Shown piece by piece: positions 43,366-52,922 of a DNA stretch of 64,000 nt; position 1 is the first letter of the stretch; each line of letters starts with the position of its first letter. Source of the DNA: Phycisphaerales bacterium (GTDB lineage: Bacteria > Planctomycetota > Phycisphaerae > UBA1845 > UTPLA1); NCBI GenBank assembly GCA_022360095.1, contig JAKSDK010000448.1:1-64000 (forward strand). Reading direction: 5' to 3'. Under the pieces are notes generated by a model. That model did not search any database, had not been told where the DNA came from, and saw only the letters and a list, made by a program, of their open reading frames with translations. A program made the translations under genes and the position numbers.

Positions 43366-45075
43366 ATGAAAACTACGTGGGTCAACCTGTTCATGGTTTG
43401 CGGCGTTTCCATGCTCGCCACGTCACGCGTCGAAGCAGGCGGTGGCACGCCCGCCTTTTCGGATCAGACCTTCGGTAGCGGCGTGATCGCTACGCAGAAC
43501 CCATTAGGACTGCACAGCTTTCTCGCCGGTGGAGCGGTCGGCGATTTCAACAATGACGGCTGGCAGGACATCTTCTTCGCCGGGGGCGGTGGAACAGCCG
43601 ACAAACTGTTCATCAACAACGGAAACGGAACCTTCACCGACCAGGCGGCAGCCTGGGGCGTTGCGGCAACCCACCGAAGCACCGCGGCCACGGTCGGTGA
43701 CTTCAACAACGACGGCTGGCTGGACATTTATGTAACGAGCCACGGACCCGTCGCCGGCGCAGCCGTAGGCCATCACCGGCTTTATCGCAACAACGGCAAC
43801 GGGACGTTCACCAACGTCGCGACGACGGCGGGCGTTAATCAAGCCTCGACCATAGCCCCCGACGGATGGGGCGCCGCTTGGGGAGATTATGATTTAGACG
43901 GAGATCTTGATTTAGCCGTAGCGGGCTGGCAATCCAATGGCAATCGCTTGTTTCGAAACAACGGCAACAACACCTTCACCGATGTCACGACAACCGCTGG
44001 ACTCACTTCCGTCATTTCGATCGACGGTTTCGCGCCACGATTCGCGGATATGAACGGCGATCGTTTTCCGGAGCTGATCTGGATCGGCGATTTCTCGACG
44101 AGCCAATATTACGTCAACAACGGAAACGGAACCTTCACGGACTTCACCGCAGGCTCCGGCACAAGCCTCGACGGCACCGAGATGGGAATGACCGTGGCCG
44201 ACTTCGACCTGGACGGGCTGTTCGATTTCTACGTGACGACCATCGTGACGAACAATCTCTACATCAACCAGGGCAATCACACCTACGTCAACAGGGCCAA
44301 CACGGCTGGCGTCTCGAACACGGGTTGGGGCTGGGGAACGGTGGCAATCGACTTTGATCATGACTCGCGCGTCGATCTTGTCGCCACCGACCAGAATGGC
44401 GCACAATGGGCATACCGGAACACGACACCCGAAGGCGGATCACCCAGTTTTGGAGACGTGAGCGCCGCAAGCGGCCTGATCAGCAACGTGTCAGGACGGG
44501 GTCTTGCGAATTTGGATTACGACAATGACGGCGATCAAGACATCGTGATCTTTCCGCGAAGTGCGCCTGTGAAGGTGTTCCGCAACGATTTGTCCGGGCC
44601 GAACACGCATTGGGTACGCGTTTTCCTTGACAACGGCACAATGGAGAATATCCCGCCCCAAGGGATAGGCTCCGTAGTCAAGGTCACCGTCGGCGCTCAG
44701 ACGTTGATGGGACGTATTGACGGCGGCAGCAATTATCTTAGCCAAAGTGAGATGTCCGCACATTTCGGGCTGGGCTCTGCAACAGTCATCGATGAACTTC
44801 GCGTCGAATGGACCAACGGAGACGTCACGACGATGGCAAACGTGCCCGCCGATCAAACTCTCACGATCGTCGCCGCAGCACCTTCAACCTTGGGAGACAT
44901 GGATTGCAGCGGCTCGATCGATCACGACGATGTCAAGTCCTTCGCATTGGCACTGGCCAATCCGGACCTCTACGAACTTAGCGGATGCGACATCCTTCGG
45001 GGAGACTTTGACGAAAACGAACAGGTGGACGGCCGGGACATTCCGGGTTTCATCGCATTCATGTTGGGGCCGTGA
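43366..45075 (+). CDS. Exported VCBS/FG-GAP protein with ASPIC/UnbV and dockerin-like domains
   Basis: A 569-residue protein with a signal peptide (MVCGVSMLATSRVEA). Repeated FG-GAP/VCBS units carry calcium loops such as DFNNDGWQDIFFA, DFNNDGWLDIYVT, DYDLDGDLDLAVAG and DYDNDGDQDIVIF. An ASPIC/UnbV domain follows (VKVTVGAQTLMGRIDGGSNYLSQSE, AHFGLG). The C-terminal ~60 residues hold two EF-hand-like DxDxSGSIDHDD and DFDENEQVDGRD loops, the planctomycete dockerin-like module. Probably surface-displayed or secreted and calcium-stabilised. Confidence 0.88.
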   Translation: MKTTWVNLFMVCGVSMLATSRVEAGGGTPAFSDQTFGSGVIATQNPLGLHSFLAGGAVGDFNNDGWQDIFFAGGGGTADKLFINNGNGTFTDQAAAWGVAATHRSTAATVGDFNNDGWLDIYVTSHGPVAGAAVGHHRLYRNNGNGTFTNVATTAGVNQASTIAPDGWGAAWGDYDLDGDLDLAVAGWQSNGNRLFRNNGNNTFTDVTTTAGLTSVISIDGFAPRFADMNGDRFPELIWIGDFSTSQYYVNNGNGTFTDFTAGSGTSLDGTEMGMTVADFDLDGLFDFYVTTIVTNNLYINQGNHTYVNRANTAGVSNTGWGWGTVAIDFDHDSRVDLVATDQNGAQWAYRNTTPEGGSPSFGDVSAASGLISNVSGRGLANLDYDNDGDQDIVIFPRSAPVKVFRNDLSGPNTHWVRVFLDNGTMENIPPQGIGSVVKVTVGAQTLMGRIDGGSNYLSQSEMSAHFGLGSATVIDELRVEWTNGDVTTMANVPADQTLTIVAAAPSTLGDMDCSGSIDHDDVKSFALALANPDLYELSGCDILRGDFDENEQVDGRDIPGFIAFMLGP

Positions 45076-45087
45076 GTTCGGCAGCCG

Positions 45088-47031
45088 TCAGATTCGCTTG
45101 AACTGCTTTTCAAGGTCCTTGGTCGTAAGCTCCAACGTCGTGGGGCGACCATGAGGGCAATTGCTGGCGCGATCCGTAAGATGCCGTTGCTCCAAAAGCG
45201 CATAGATCTCCTCTGTTGTCAGCGGGTCACCCGCTTTGACAGCAGCCTTGCAAGCCATCATGTCGAGGGCGGCATGAATGAGCGTCTCCTCGGATTCCCC
45301 GGCATCGGATTCCGCCAGCTTGTCGAGCAGGTCCGCGACGAACACCTTGATATCCACCTTGTGCAACAATGACGGAAACCCCTGGACCGCGAGGGTTGCA
45401 GGACCGAAGGGTGAGAGCTCGATCCCAAGTTTTTTGAGCAGCATTTTGTGCCGGTCGGCGGTTTCGGTCTGCGCTGCCGAGGCTTCAATCGTTTCGGGGA
45501 TAAGCAACCCCTGCGACTCAAGGGGGCCGGCCAGTACGCGTTCCCGAAAACGTTCGTAAAGGATGCGCTCGTGCAGTGCGTGCTGGTCCACGATGATGAC
45601 GCCGCTTTCGGTCTGCGCGACCAGGTAAGTGTTGTGAATCTGCATCACGGAAGCAGGAGCGGCATGAGGGTCCGATGTCCCGTTCGTCGCATCCGCATCC
45701 GTCGTCGCGCCTTCGCTTTCGATCGTCTGCGAGAAGGACACACTCTGGTCCGCAGGCCTGGAATCCGAGTTCACCACCGGCGCCGGACGTTCATGATTTT
45801 CGACGGGAGGAGACTTCACGGTTCCGGCAATTGACGACCGCAAATTGTCCGTGGAAAAGGGCGGAGGCTTAAAACCGAGTCGTGTCTGCGTGGGATCCAC
45901 ACGTTTCAGATAATCCGCCAGCGCTTGCCGGGCGCGCTGTTGAGCGGCGCCGTCCGTCTGACGGCCGTACGAATCCCGAGAAGCGTCCCCACGATGAAGC
46001 CGGAGCGCCGGCGTGAGATCGTGACTTAACAGCGATTCACGAAGAGCAGCGAGGACCTGAGATTGAACGAGCCCCGCGTCACGCCAGCGGACTTCAATCT
46101 TCGTAGGATGCACGTTCGCATCGAACTCGTGCGGATCGATCGTCAGGAAGATGAACACCACGGGAAACCGATCATGCTCAACAAGGCCACGGAAAGCCTC
46201 GCGAACCGCATAGCCCAGCCGACGGTCTGTAATATGACGGCCGTTGAGAAATATGTATTGCCACTTGGTGGATGCCCTGGACTGCGCCGGAGGAGCGATA
46301 AGAGCGGCGATCTCCAATCCTCGTTCAACACGGTGAATATCGAGGAGGCACTCGGCAAGCTCCGCTCCGTAGAAATCAGCGATGCGTGTACGACGATCTT
46401 CGGTCGCCGGGAGGTTTCGCAACGTCCGGCCGTTATGGGTCAGCGTAAAGGCAACCTGCGGGTGTGCCAGGGCCAGCCGTGCAATCTGCTCCGTGGCGTG
46501 GCTGCACTCGGTCTGAGGCTGGCGGAGAAATTTTCGCCGAGCGGGAACGTTGTAAAACAGATGACGGATTTCAACAGTCGTGCCGAGAGGGGCCGCGCAG
46601 GCTTGTGGCGACGGCCGGCGGGAATCAGAGGGCGAAGTGTCACGTTCATCCTCAAGCCTTAGCTCATAGGCTTCGAGCTGATCCGCCGAACGACTGACGA
46701 GGCGAAGATGACTCACCGAAGCAATGGAAGCGAGGGCCTCACCACGAAATCCCAGGCTACGGATGTTAAACAAATCGTCGTCAGAATAGATCTTGCTCGT
46801 CGCATGGGGCGCCACGGCCAGCGCCAGATCGTCGCGCGCGATGCCGTGACCGTTGTCGGTGACGCGGATAAGCTTCGTCCCGCCGGCTTCGAGCGTAACA
46901 TCGATGCGCAAGGCCCCAGCGTCGAGGGCGTTCTCCACGAGTTCCTTGACGACAGAGGCGGGCCGCTCGATGACCTCACCGGCGGCGATTTTGTTGACGA
47001 GAACGGGATCGAGTTTCCTGATGACGGTCAT
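45088..47031 (-). CDS. mutL: DNA mismatch repair protein MutL with endonuclease motif
   Basis: A 647-residue GHKL ATPase. N-terminal motifs: KIAAGEVIERPASVVKELVENALDAGA, VTDNGHGI and SLGFRGEALASI. A variable Pro/Ser-rich linker (about 340-450) leads to the C-terminal domain, which has DQHALHERILYERF, matching the DQHA(x)2E(x)4E nicking motif, plus ACKAAVKAG and CPHGRPT, the metal-site motifs. This MutL is therefore expected to nick DNA itself, as in bacteria lacking MutH. No mutS is nearby. The gene is convergent with the dockerin protein, 12-bp gap. Confidence 0.97.
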   Translation of the reverse strand: MTVIRKLDPVLVNKIAAGEVIERPASVVKELVENALDAGALRIDVTLEAGGTKLIRVTDNGHGIARDDLALAVAPHATSKIYSDDDLFNIRSLGFRGEALASIASVSHLRLVSRSADQLEAYELRLEDERDTSPSDSRRPSPQACAAPLGTTVEIRHLFYNVPARRKFLRQPQTECSHATEQIARLALAHPQVAFTLTHNGRTLRNLPATEDRRTRIADFYGAELAECLLDIHRVERGLEIAALIAPPAQSRASTKWQYIFLNGRHITDRRLGYAVREAFRGLVEHDRFPVVFIFLTIDPHEFDANVHPTKIEVRWRDAGLVQSQVLAALRESLLSHDLTPALRLHRGDASRDSYGRQTDGAAQQRARQALADYLKRVDPTQTRLGFKPPPFSTDNLRSSIAGTVKSPPVENHERPAPVVNSDSRPADQSVSFSQTIESEGATTDADATNGTSDPHAAPASVMQIHNTYLVAQTESGVIIVDQHALHERILYERFRERVLAGPLESQGLLIPETIEASAAQTETADRHKMLLKKLGIELSPFGPATLAVQGFPSLLHKVDIKVFVADLLDKLAESDAGESEETLIHAALDMMACKAAVKAGDPLTTEEIYALLEQRHLTDRASNCPHGRPTTLELTTKDLEKQFKRI

Positions 47032-47165
47032 CGGGCGTCCGTGCGTTAAACGGGTTTACTCCCTTAACAAAACAGCGATGAGAGGAAATTATAGCGATGA
47101 ATTTGAAGACAAACAATTCGGGCCCGTCTCTCGATTTCACAAGACGAAACACCTGTGACATTTCA

Positions 47166-48527
47166 ATGCGAGGTAAAATTCTCGCACCCGTGATGGCGTT
47201 GCTTTGCCTTGGCCTGGCCGCCTTCACAACCGGGCGCGCAATTGCAAACGAGGCCAGAATCATCGCCGGACCGACCTTTACGTCTTCCGTTCATGGAAAG
47301 ATGACGATCTGGGTCCAGACCGATCGCCCCGTGGATCTCTTTTGGTCACCAACTGTCTCAAAATGGCCGACTGATTATCCGGCAATATCCAAAGAGATGT
47401 GCAATGAACCGCACTTTCGCGAGCTGCCGGCAAAAAACCGCAAGCGAAATATTCATACTGCCTCGATCAATGTCGTCCACGGCGCCACCTACGACATTGG
47501 CATCTCTCAGGGAAAACGAGGCGACGCCTTCCCGGAGCTCTTAGACAAATTCGAAATTAGCGTGCCTCCGAAGAAAGGGCAATCGGGCCGATACACCATC
47601 GCCTTCGGCTCCTGCGCGCACCACGGACGGTTTCCAACACAGCCCATTTGGGAAGCCGTGACGAAGGAAAAGCCGGACTGTTTCTTATTCATTGGGGACA
47701 ACATCTACTTGCCGAGCAAGGCGAGAAAATATCCGGAGTCGCGCGATGGCGTCGTCAAACTGTATCGCAACTTCTATGACAAAAACCGGCAAGTAACGCA
47801 GCTCCAGCCCTTGCTAAATACGACCTTTATCTATGCAATCTGGGACGACCATGACTACGGCCCGAACAACTCGGATCGTACCTGGAAGTGGAAGGATGTG
47901 GCGCTCGAAGTGTTTCGGGAATACTTCCCGGGAAACTACGGACTCCCGCAGGCGCCGGGGTGTTTTCACAGGTTCGCCTGGGGAGACGTCGATGTGTTCA
48001 TGCTGGACGACCGATCGTTTCGAGATCCCAACTTCGATGCAGCGCGGAAAACATTTCTGGGAAACGAGCAACTGGCGTGGTTAAAAAAAGGACTGGCCGA
48101 TTCCAATGCCACGTTCAAACTTGTCGTCTGCGGCAATCAGATGTTGACGGACGGGCATCCCCATGAGAGCTGGGGCGTTCTGTTCCCCAAGGAGCGCGAC
48201 GCGTTCCTGCGCTGGCTGTGGGACCAAAAGATTCAAGACGTCCTCTTTCTCGCAGGGGATCGACACTTCGCCGAACTCGTAAAAAAATCAGACCCTCAAA
48301 AGAAAGGCCCCGACTTGTGGGAACTGACCAGTTCACCACTGGCGAACCGGCATTTTGGAAAAGCCACCATGCTATTAAAGAGCAATCGTGTGGGCGCTTA
48401 CGACAAAGGCGTCAATTTCGGCCTCTTGCGGTTTGATACGACCGTGAAACCGGCGCAAGTGGAACTACTGGTTAAAGACGAAACCGGCAAGACCGTCATC
48501 AGGCAGGTCGTCTCGCAAAAGAAATGA
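47166..48527 (+). CDS. PhoD-like alkaline phosphatase/metallophosphatase
   Basis: A 453-residue exported enzyme. Start at 47166 places the signal peptide (VMALLCLGLAAFTTGRAIA) at the N-terminus. A fibronectin-like N-domain (GKMTIWVQTDRPVDLFW) precedes the PhoD core: FGSCAHHG, DCFLFIGDNIYLP, TFIYAIWDDHDYGPNNSD, DVFMLDDRSFRD and FLAGDRHFAEL supply the metal ligands. It likely cleaves phosphodiesters or phosphomonoesters in the periplasm. It is convergent with the FlgI-like gene (8-bp gap) and divergent from mutL. Confidence 0.92.
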   Translation: MRGKILAPVMALLCLGLAAFTTGRAIANEARIIAGPTFTSSVHGKMTIWVQTDRPVDLFWSPTVSKWPTDYPAISKEMCNEPHFRELPAKNRKRNIHTASINVVHGATYDIGISQGKRGDAFPELLDKFEISVPPKKGQSGRYTIAFGSCAHHGRFPTQPIWEAVTKEKPDCFLFIGDNIYLPSKARKYPESRDGVVKLYRNFYDKNRQVTQLQPLLNTTFIYAIWDDHDYGPNNSDRTWKWKDVALEVFREYFPGNYGLPQAPGCFHRFAWGDVDVFMLDDRSFRDPNFDAARKTFLGNEQLAWLKKGLADSNATFKLVVCGNQMLTDGHPHESWGVLFPKERDAFLRWLWDQKIQDVLFLAGDRHFAELVKKSDPQKKGPDLWELTSSPLANRHFGKATMLLKSNRVGAYDKGVNFGLLRFDTTVKPAQVELLVKDETGKTVIRQVVSQKK

Positions 48528-48534
48528 GCCTCTG

Positions 48535-50265
48535 CTAAAGCTCGGTCTCTTCGCGCTCGCCTGAGGAACCTCCGTCTCTGCCTTCCAATCCCTGGAGCAC
48601 GAATCTGGCCGGAATCGTTTCGGTCTCACAAAAGGTCGAAAGAATATCCACAATCTCCGAATAGGGCACGGCATAGCCGCTGCGCTTGCCGTTTTCATCC
48701 TGTCGTGGTGAATCTCCGAGATACTCGATCAAGGCCGCGACGTTCAGCGGCGCACGCAGCTTTGGCGAAATCCGGCCGTTGCGCTTGTTCTTGTAGATCA
48801 GGGTCAAATGTTCCTGTCCGCGGCTTGCACTCAATTGCGTGACCAGGCGCCGGCCGTCATTGCGACTCCCCGGAAATATTGCCGGCAATTGACAACGCAT
48901 GCTCCGGCCAAAAACGGCGATGCGCGGAGCCGTGCCCCGTTGCACGTATATCAGATACGGCCCCTTGCTATCGACAACGTCAAGGATCAGATTGTCTCTG
49001 TCCAGGACTTTGGTCTTAATTGAAGGATGGGATCGTCGCCGCAGGGCTCTGTAGGCCTGGATTCGAACCTCGTGATCGGAATCGTTCAGCAGTTTTCGCA
49101 GTTGTTCACCGGCTCCGTACATCCTCAGGGCCCAGCCCAGTTCGTGAATCGCTTCACTCCGGAACGGACTTTCCGGGTTCTTGGCATGAGCTGCGACGAT
49201 TTCCAGCGCATCGCGATCCTCCAACCGCAACCCGGTGCGTCCGACAAAATAGTTAATCGCCACCGACTCATGGCCGTAGAGCGGCTTCAGATCAGAAAGC
49301 ACGATCTTACCGATGGCCTCGAGGGCCAATCCAATCGCATTGTAATCCGCCTTCGGCTCTTCAAATGAATCCACCAGCTCTCGTATGTGTTTTTGAGAGT
49401 TGGGTTTCCAGGATGTGTGGAGCACGTGTTCCAGGAAGTAGTGTTTGCGCCTGTAGTATCCAGGTGGAAACTTCAACGCGACGACACTGGAACTCTCAAC
49501 AAGCGCAATGGGATCGTCTCTGCTGTAACGACCATTGAGCTGTCGCTCGATCTGCTTTGCGCGGCTGGGGCTCGGATCGTTCAACACCAGGCGCAACTTG
49601 CGAGACTCCGTCACGATTCCACCGCCGAGAACGACGCCCCTTCGGAGATTGATCTTGTCCGACGGTTTCCCTCGCCGATTAAAAGGACTCACAAAAACAG
49701 CGCCCTCCGCAGTCGCCAGCGTCTTACCGCCGAGAACACCACTGGGTGTTTCCGCATAGATCTTGAGGTCCCCCAGAACCAACCGTCCACCAACCAGTGA
49801 TTTCGTCTCGCCGCCGATGGCCTCCACCAGAATATCAAATCGATCCCCCTCCCGGGCGCCCGCAGGAATGTCTCCGGTCAACTGCACCATCGTCGTATCA
49901 CGACTGTTCAGGATATCGGTTGGCGGAAGATCGGGCCCGCCGACTTCCTGGGTCCGGCGAATCTCCTTGATGATGTAATTCTTGACCACTTCGGGGCCAT
50001 CGCGCCCACCGGTGTCCACGAGATCAACCACAAGCCCGAAGCCGCGCACTCGGTTCAAACGCATGCCCTGTATGGTGACGAGCGGTGCAATGGCGTCACG
50101 CAAAGCCGCACTGTCGGAGACCAATTGAGGCTCGGCCTCCGGCTGCTGGCTTTTTTCCCTGCCCTGGGTCCAGAACCGCTCCCATTCCGTCTGGGTCATG
50201 TGACAACCGGCGATGCAGAGCCATCCCGTCATTGCGACGATCATGAATCGAATAGGAATCCTCAT
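48535..50265 (-). CDS. FlgI-like lipoprotein with HEAT-like extension
   Basis: A 576-residue protein. Start at 50265 gives a signal ending WLCIAGC, a lipobox. Residues ~55-300 resemble the flagellar P-ring protein FlgI: APLVTIQGMRLNRVRGFGLVVDLVDTGG, then MVQLTGDIPAGAREGDRFDILVEAIG and TPSGVLGG. FlgI is normally ~365 residues; here a C-terminal extension includes a HEAT-like helical block (HELGWALRMYGAGEQLRKLL and HEVRIQAYRALRRR). No other flagellar gene lies in the window. It may be an outer-membrane or periplasmic ring component reused for another machine. Confidence 0.8.
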   Translation of the reverse strand: MRIPIRFMIVAMTGWLCIAGCHMTQTEWERFWTQGREKSQQPEAEPQLVSDSAALRDAIAPLVTIQGMRLNRVRGFGLVVDLVDTGGRDGPEVVKNYIIKEIRRTQEVGGPDLPPTDILNSRDTTMVQLTGDIPAGAREGDRFDILVEAIGGETKSLVGGRLVLGDLKIYAETPSGVLGGKTLATAEGAVFVSPFNRRGKPSDKINLRRGVVLGGGIVTESRKLRLVLNDPSPSRAKQIERQLNGRYSRDDPIALVESSSVVALKFPPGYYRRKHYFLEHVLHTSWKPNSQKHIRELVDSFEEPKADYNAIGLALEAIGKIVLSDLKPLYGHESVAINYFVGRTGLRLEDRDALEIVAAHAKNPESPFRSEAIHELGWALRMYGAGEQLRKLLNDSDHEVRIQAYRALRRRSHPSIKTKVLDRDNLILDVVDSKGPYLIYVQRGTAPRIAVFGRSMRCQLPAIFPGSRNDGRRLVTQLSASRGQEHLTLIYKNKRNGRISPKLRAPLNVAALIEYLGDSPRQDENGKRSGYAVPYSEIVDILSTFCETETIPARFVLQGLEGRDGGSSGEREETEL

Positions 50266-50350
50266 GTCACTGCCTTGCATTTCTCAGGATATGTTTTCGG
50301 TTTGACGCAAGTTGGCCGGTCCCAGCCGCCATGATCTTAAAGTCTATCGA

Positions 50351-51328
50351 CTAGATATTAAAGTCATGAGCAGGACCGGTTTTCTCCGCTTTGGGGGGAC
50401 GAACCTTCAATTCCGGGGGGTTGCTGATCACCGTGCATCCGGCCGGCACGCTGGAGGTCAGGAACGTCGAGCCGCCGATCGTGCTGCCCTCGCCGAGAAC
50501 AGTGTCGCCGCCCAGAATCGTGGCGTTGGCATAAATCGTAACATTGTCGCGCACCGTGGGATGACGCTTATAGCCTCGAACCATGCGCCCTCGCTCGTCC
50601 TTGAGGAAGCTCAACGCGCCGAGTGTCACACTTTGATAAACCTTCACATTGTCACCGATATCCGTCGTTTCCCCGATCACAACGCCGGTACCGTGGTCGA
50701 TGAAAAACCGTTTGCCGATCCGGGCACCGGGGTGAATGTCGATACCGGTTCGTTCGTGAGCCCACTCCGACATCGTTCTGGGAATAAGCGGAATTTCCAT
50801 CTTATACATCTCATGCGCGTAACGATAGACGGTCACGGCGATGAGACCGGGATAGGAAAAGATCACCTCGTCGCTGTTGGCGGAGGCCGGGTCGCCGTCA
50901 TAAGCCGCCTGAACATCAAGAGCCAGGCTCTCGCGGACGGCGGGAATGCGCCCGAGAAACTGTTCCGTCAGCGAGCGCGCCTTTTCGTCAAAAGGCATCG
51001 CCTGATCCGTCGGACCGCTGGGATCGTAATGACCTTGCACTTCATTCGAGTGGCAGAGCGACAGAAATATCTGCATATAGGTCGCTTGCGCAACCCTCGG
51101 AATCAACTCACCGACATGGTAACGGACGTTCTTGAAGGTAAGGTTCTGGCGACCGAAATAGCCGGGATAGGATATCTCGAAAAGCATGTCAATGATTCGA
51201 ATGACTTCGTCCCGGCTTGGGAGATAGCCACGGTCGATGTGGCGCGTCGAGGGGTCGGCGACGTAACTGTCAACGATGCGATCAACGAGACCCTGGAGCC
51301 GGTCATCAATATCAAATTCACCGATCAT
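50351..51328 (-). CDS. cysE: Serine O-acetyltransferase
   Basis: A 325-residue enzyme that acetylates serine to O-acetylserine in cysteine synthesis. An N-terminal helical domain leads to a left-handed beta-helix of hexapeptide repeats: GIDIHPGARIGKRFFIDHGTGVVIGETTDIGDNVKVYQSVTLGAL in the catalytic region, then RHPTVRDNVTIYANATILGG. Length and motifs suit the longer EpsC/CysE type. It is divergent from purA (138-bp gap). No cysK gene is adjacent. Confidence 0.93.
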   Translation of the reverse strand: MIGEFDIDDRLQGLVDRIVDSYVADPSTRHIDRGYLPSRDEVIRIIDMLFEISYPGYFGRQNLTFKNVRYHVGELIPRVAQATYMQIFLSLCHSNEVQGHYDPSGPTDQAMPFDEKARSLTEQFLGRIPAVRESLALDVQAAYDGDPASANSDEVIFSYPGLIAVTVYRYAHEMYKMEIPLIPRTMSEWAHERTGIDIHPGARIGKRFFIDHGTGVVIGETTDIGDNVKVYQSVTLGALSFLKDERGRMVRGYKRHPTVRDNVTIYANATILGGDTVLGEGSTIGGSTFLTSSVPAGCTVISNPPELKVRPPKAEKTGPAHDFNI

Positions 51329-51466
51329 GGCTTGAAATTATACCCCTTTCATCCGGTTCGAACTAGCGAAGGCTCCGCTCTTTGCACGCGGGCCGATGAG
51401 AGGTATAACTAAACTCAAGAAGCGGCCTCCCGTGCGCCAATAGCAGCGCGCAGTTAGGATGACACC

Positions 51467-52786
51467 ATGGATTTTCAGTCTCTTGGCAATACCAGCGTTA
51501 TCGGCCTGCAATGGGGAGATGAGGGCAAGGGGAAAGTCGTCGATCTGCTCACCGAGCATTTCGATCTCGTCGTCCGATATGCCGGCGGGGCCAATGCCGG
51601 TCATACCGTTCGCATCGGTGCCGAGGAATTCGCCCTGCACCTGATTCCCAGCGGAATACTTCGCCCTAACGTGTTGAACGTCGTCGGCCCGGGCGTCGTG
51701 CTCGATTTGGAGATCCTTTCCGCGGAGATCGAAGGGCTCAAGGCTCGGTCAATCAAAGTAGAAAACAACCTTCAGATTTCCAATCGCTCGCACCTGGTCA
51801 TGCCCTACCATAAGAAACAGGACCGTCTGGCCGAAGCGAACCTTGGCGCCGATCGCAAGATCGGCACCACCTTCAAAGGAATCGGTCCGTGCCAGGCGGA
51901 CAAAATGATGCGAAGCGCCGCGCTTCGGATGCATGACCTCTATCACCCCGAGACGTTTCGACGACGTGTCGCGGAGATTCTCGCTGATCGGAACAAGCTT
52001 TTCGCAACGGTCTACGGAGACAATGAGCCGCTGGACGCCGAGCAGATGGCCTCGGACTATTTGCGTTATGCCGAGATGCTCTCGCAACATGTCACCGACA
52101 CGACATTGACGCTCCACGACGCGATGTCGCGAGGTGACCGAATGTTATTCGAGGGCGCACAGGGAAGCCTGTTGGACATTCACCACGGCACTTTTCCTTA
52201 CGTCACGAGCAGCACGTGTGTTTCCGGCGGAGCGGCCGCCGCCGCTGGAGTTGCACCATCCGCCATCCAGAACTACATCGGCGTGGTCAAGGCTTATGCC
52301 ACGCGCGTCGGCGGGGGTCCATTTCCGACCGAACTGGAGGACCCGACCGGCGACAAGATTCGTGAGCGAGGTCGTGAATACGGCACCACGACGGGGCGCC
52401 CCCGACGATGCGGATGGTTCGATGCGTTCGCGGCCCGGTATTGCGCGTCGTTGTCCGGCATTACACAACTGGCGGTCATGCACCTGGACACGCTCGGTAC
52501 GTTCCAGGAGGTCAATATCTGCACCGGGTATCGTTATCGAGGCGAGACGTTGCGAATATTCCCGGCGGAACTGGAAGTGCTGAATGAGGTCGAACCGCTA
52601 TACGAAACGCTGCCGGGCTGGTCGGGCGACTTCACAGGCATCGAATCTTGCGAACAACTGCCCGAGGGCGCTCGTCGTTACCTTGATCGGCTTGAGGAGC
52701 TGCTGGAGGTCCCGATTACACTGGTCAGTGTCGGCCCGGACCGTCTTGCGACACTGCACCGTGATACTTCGGTCATGAGCTGCTAG
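51467..52786 (+). CDS. purA: Adenylosuccinate synthetase
   Basis: A 439-residue GTP-dependent ligase that joins IMP and aspartate on the AMP route. Motifs: IGLQWGDEGKGKVVDLL (P-loop region, residues 11-27), GANAGHTV, KGIGP, FEGAQGSLLDIHHGTFPYVTSS, and GYRYRGETL near the C-terminal GTP region. Length is standard. The stop is followed immediately by the 8-bp tandem repeat and then uppS, all on one strand. Confidence 0.97.
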   Translation: MDFQSLGNTSVIGLQWGDEGKGKVVDLLTEHFDLVVRYAGGANAGHTVRIGAEEFALHLIPSGILRPNVLNVVGPGVVLDLEILSAEIEGLKARSIKVENNLQISNRSHLVMPYHKKQDRLAEANLGADRKIGTTFKGIGPCQADKMMRSAALRMHDLYHPETFRRRVAEILADRNKLFATVYGDNEPLDAEQMASDYLRYAEMLSQHVTDTTLTLHDAMSRGDRMLFEGAQGSLLDIHHGTFPYVTSSTCVSGGAAAAAGVAPSAIQNYIGVVKAYATRVGGGPFPTELEDPTGDKIRERGREYGTTTGRPRRCGWFDAFAARYCASLSGITQLAVMHLDTLGTFQEVNICTGYRYRGETLRIFPAELEVLNEVEPLYETLPGWSGDFTGIESCEQLPEGARRYLDRLEELLEVPITLVSVGPDRLATLHRDTSVMSC

Positions 52787-52806
52787 TTCACTGCGACGTA
52801 TTCGCT

Positions 52807-52902
52807 GTTTTGACATCTTGACTTTTTGACATTTTGACGTTTTGACGTTTTGACTTTTTGACTTTTTGACGTTTTGACGTTTTGACTTTTTGACTTTTTG
52901 AC
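52807..52902 (+). repeat. 8-bp tandem repeat array (NTTTTGAC) before uppS
   Basis: Twelve consecutive 8-mers fit NTTTTGAC, nearly all exactly (one reads ATCTTGAC); the variable first base is G, T or A. A decayed unit and a last TTTGAC continue to about 52916, 6 nt before the uppS ATG. Each unit contains TTGAC, the core of a -35 box. There is no Shine-Dalgarno between the array and the start codon. The period is not a multiple of three and the array is non-coding on the plus strand. Confidence 0.9.
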
Positions 52903-52922
52903 GTTTCTTATTTGACTTTTCC

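Noticed and set aside
52807-52902. CRISPR array
   Set aside because: Units are 8 bp with no spacers and no cas genes nearby. No CRISPR array was found anywhere in the window.
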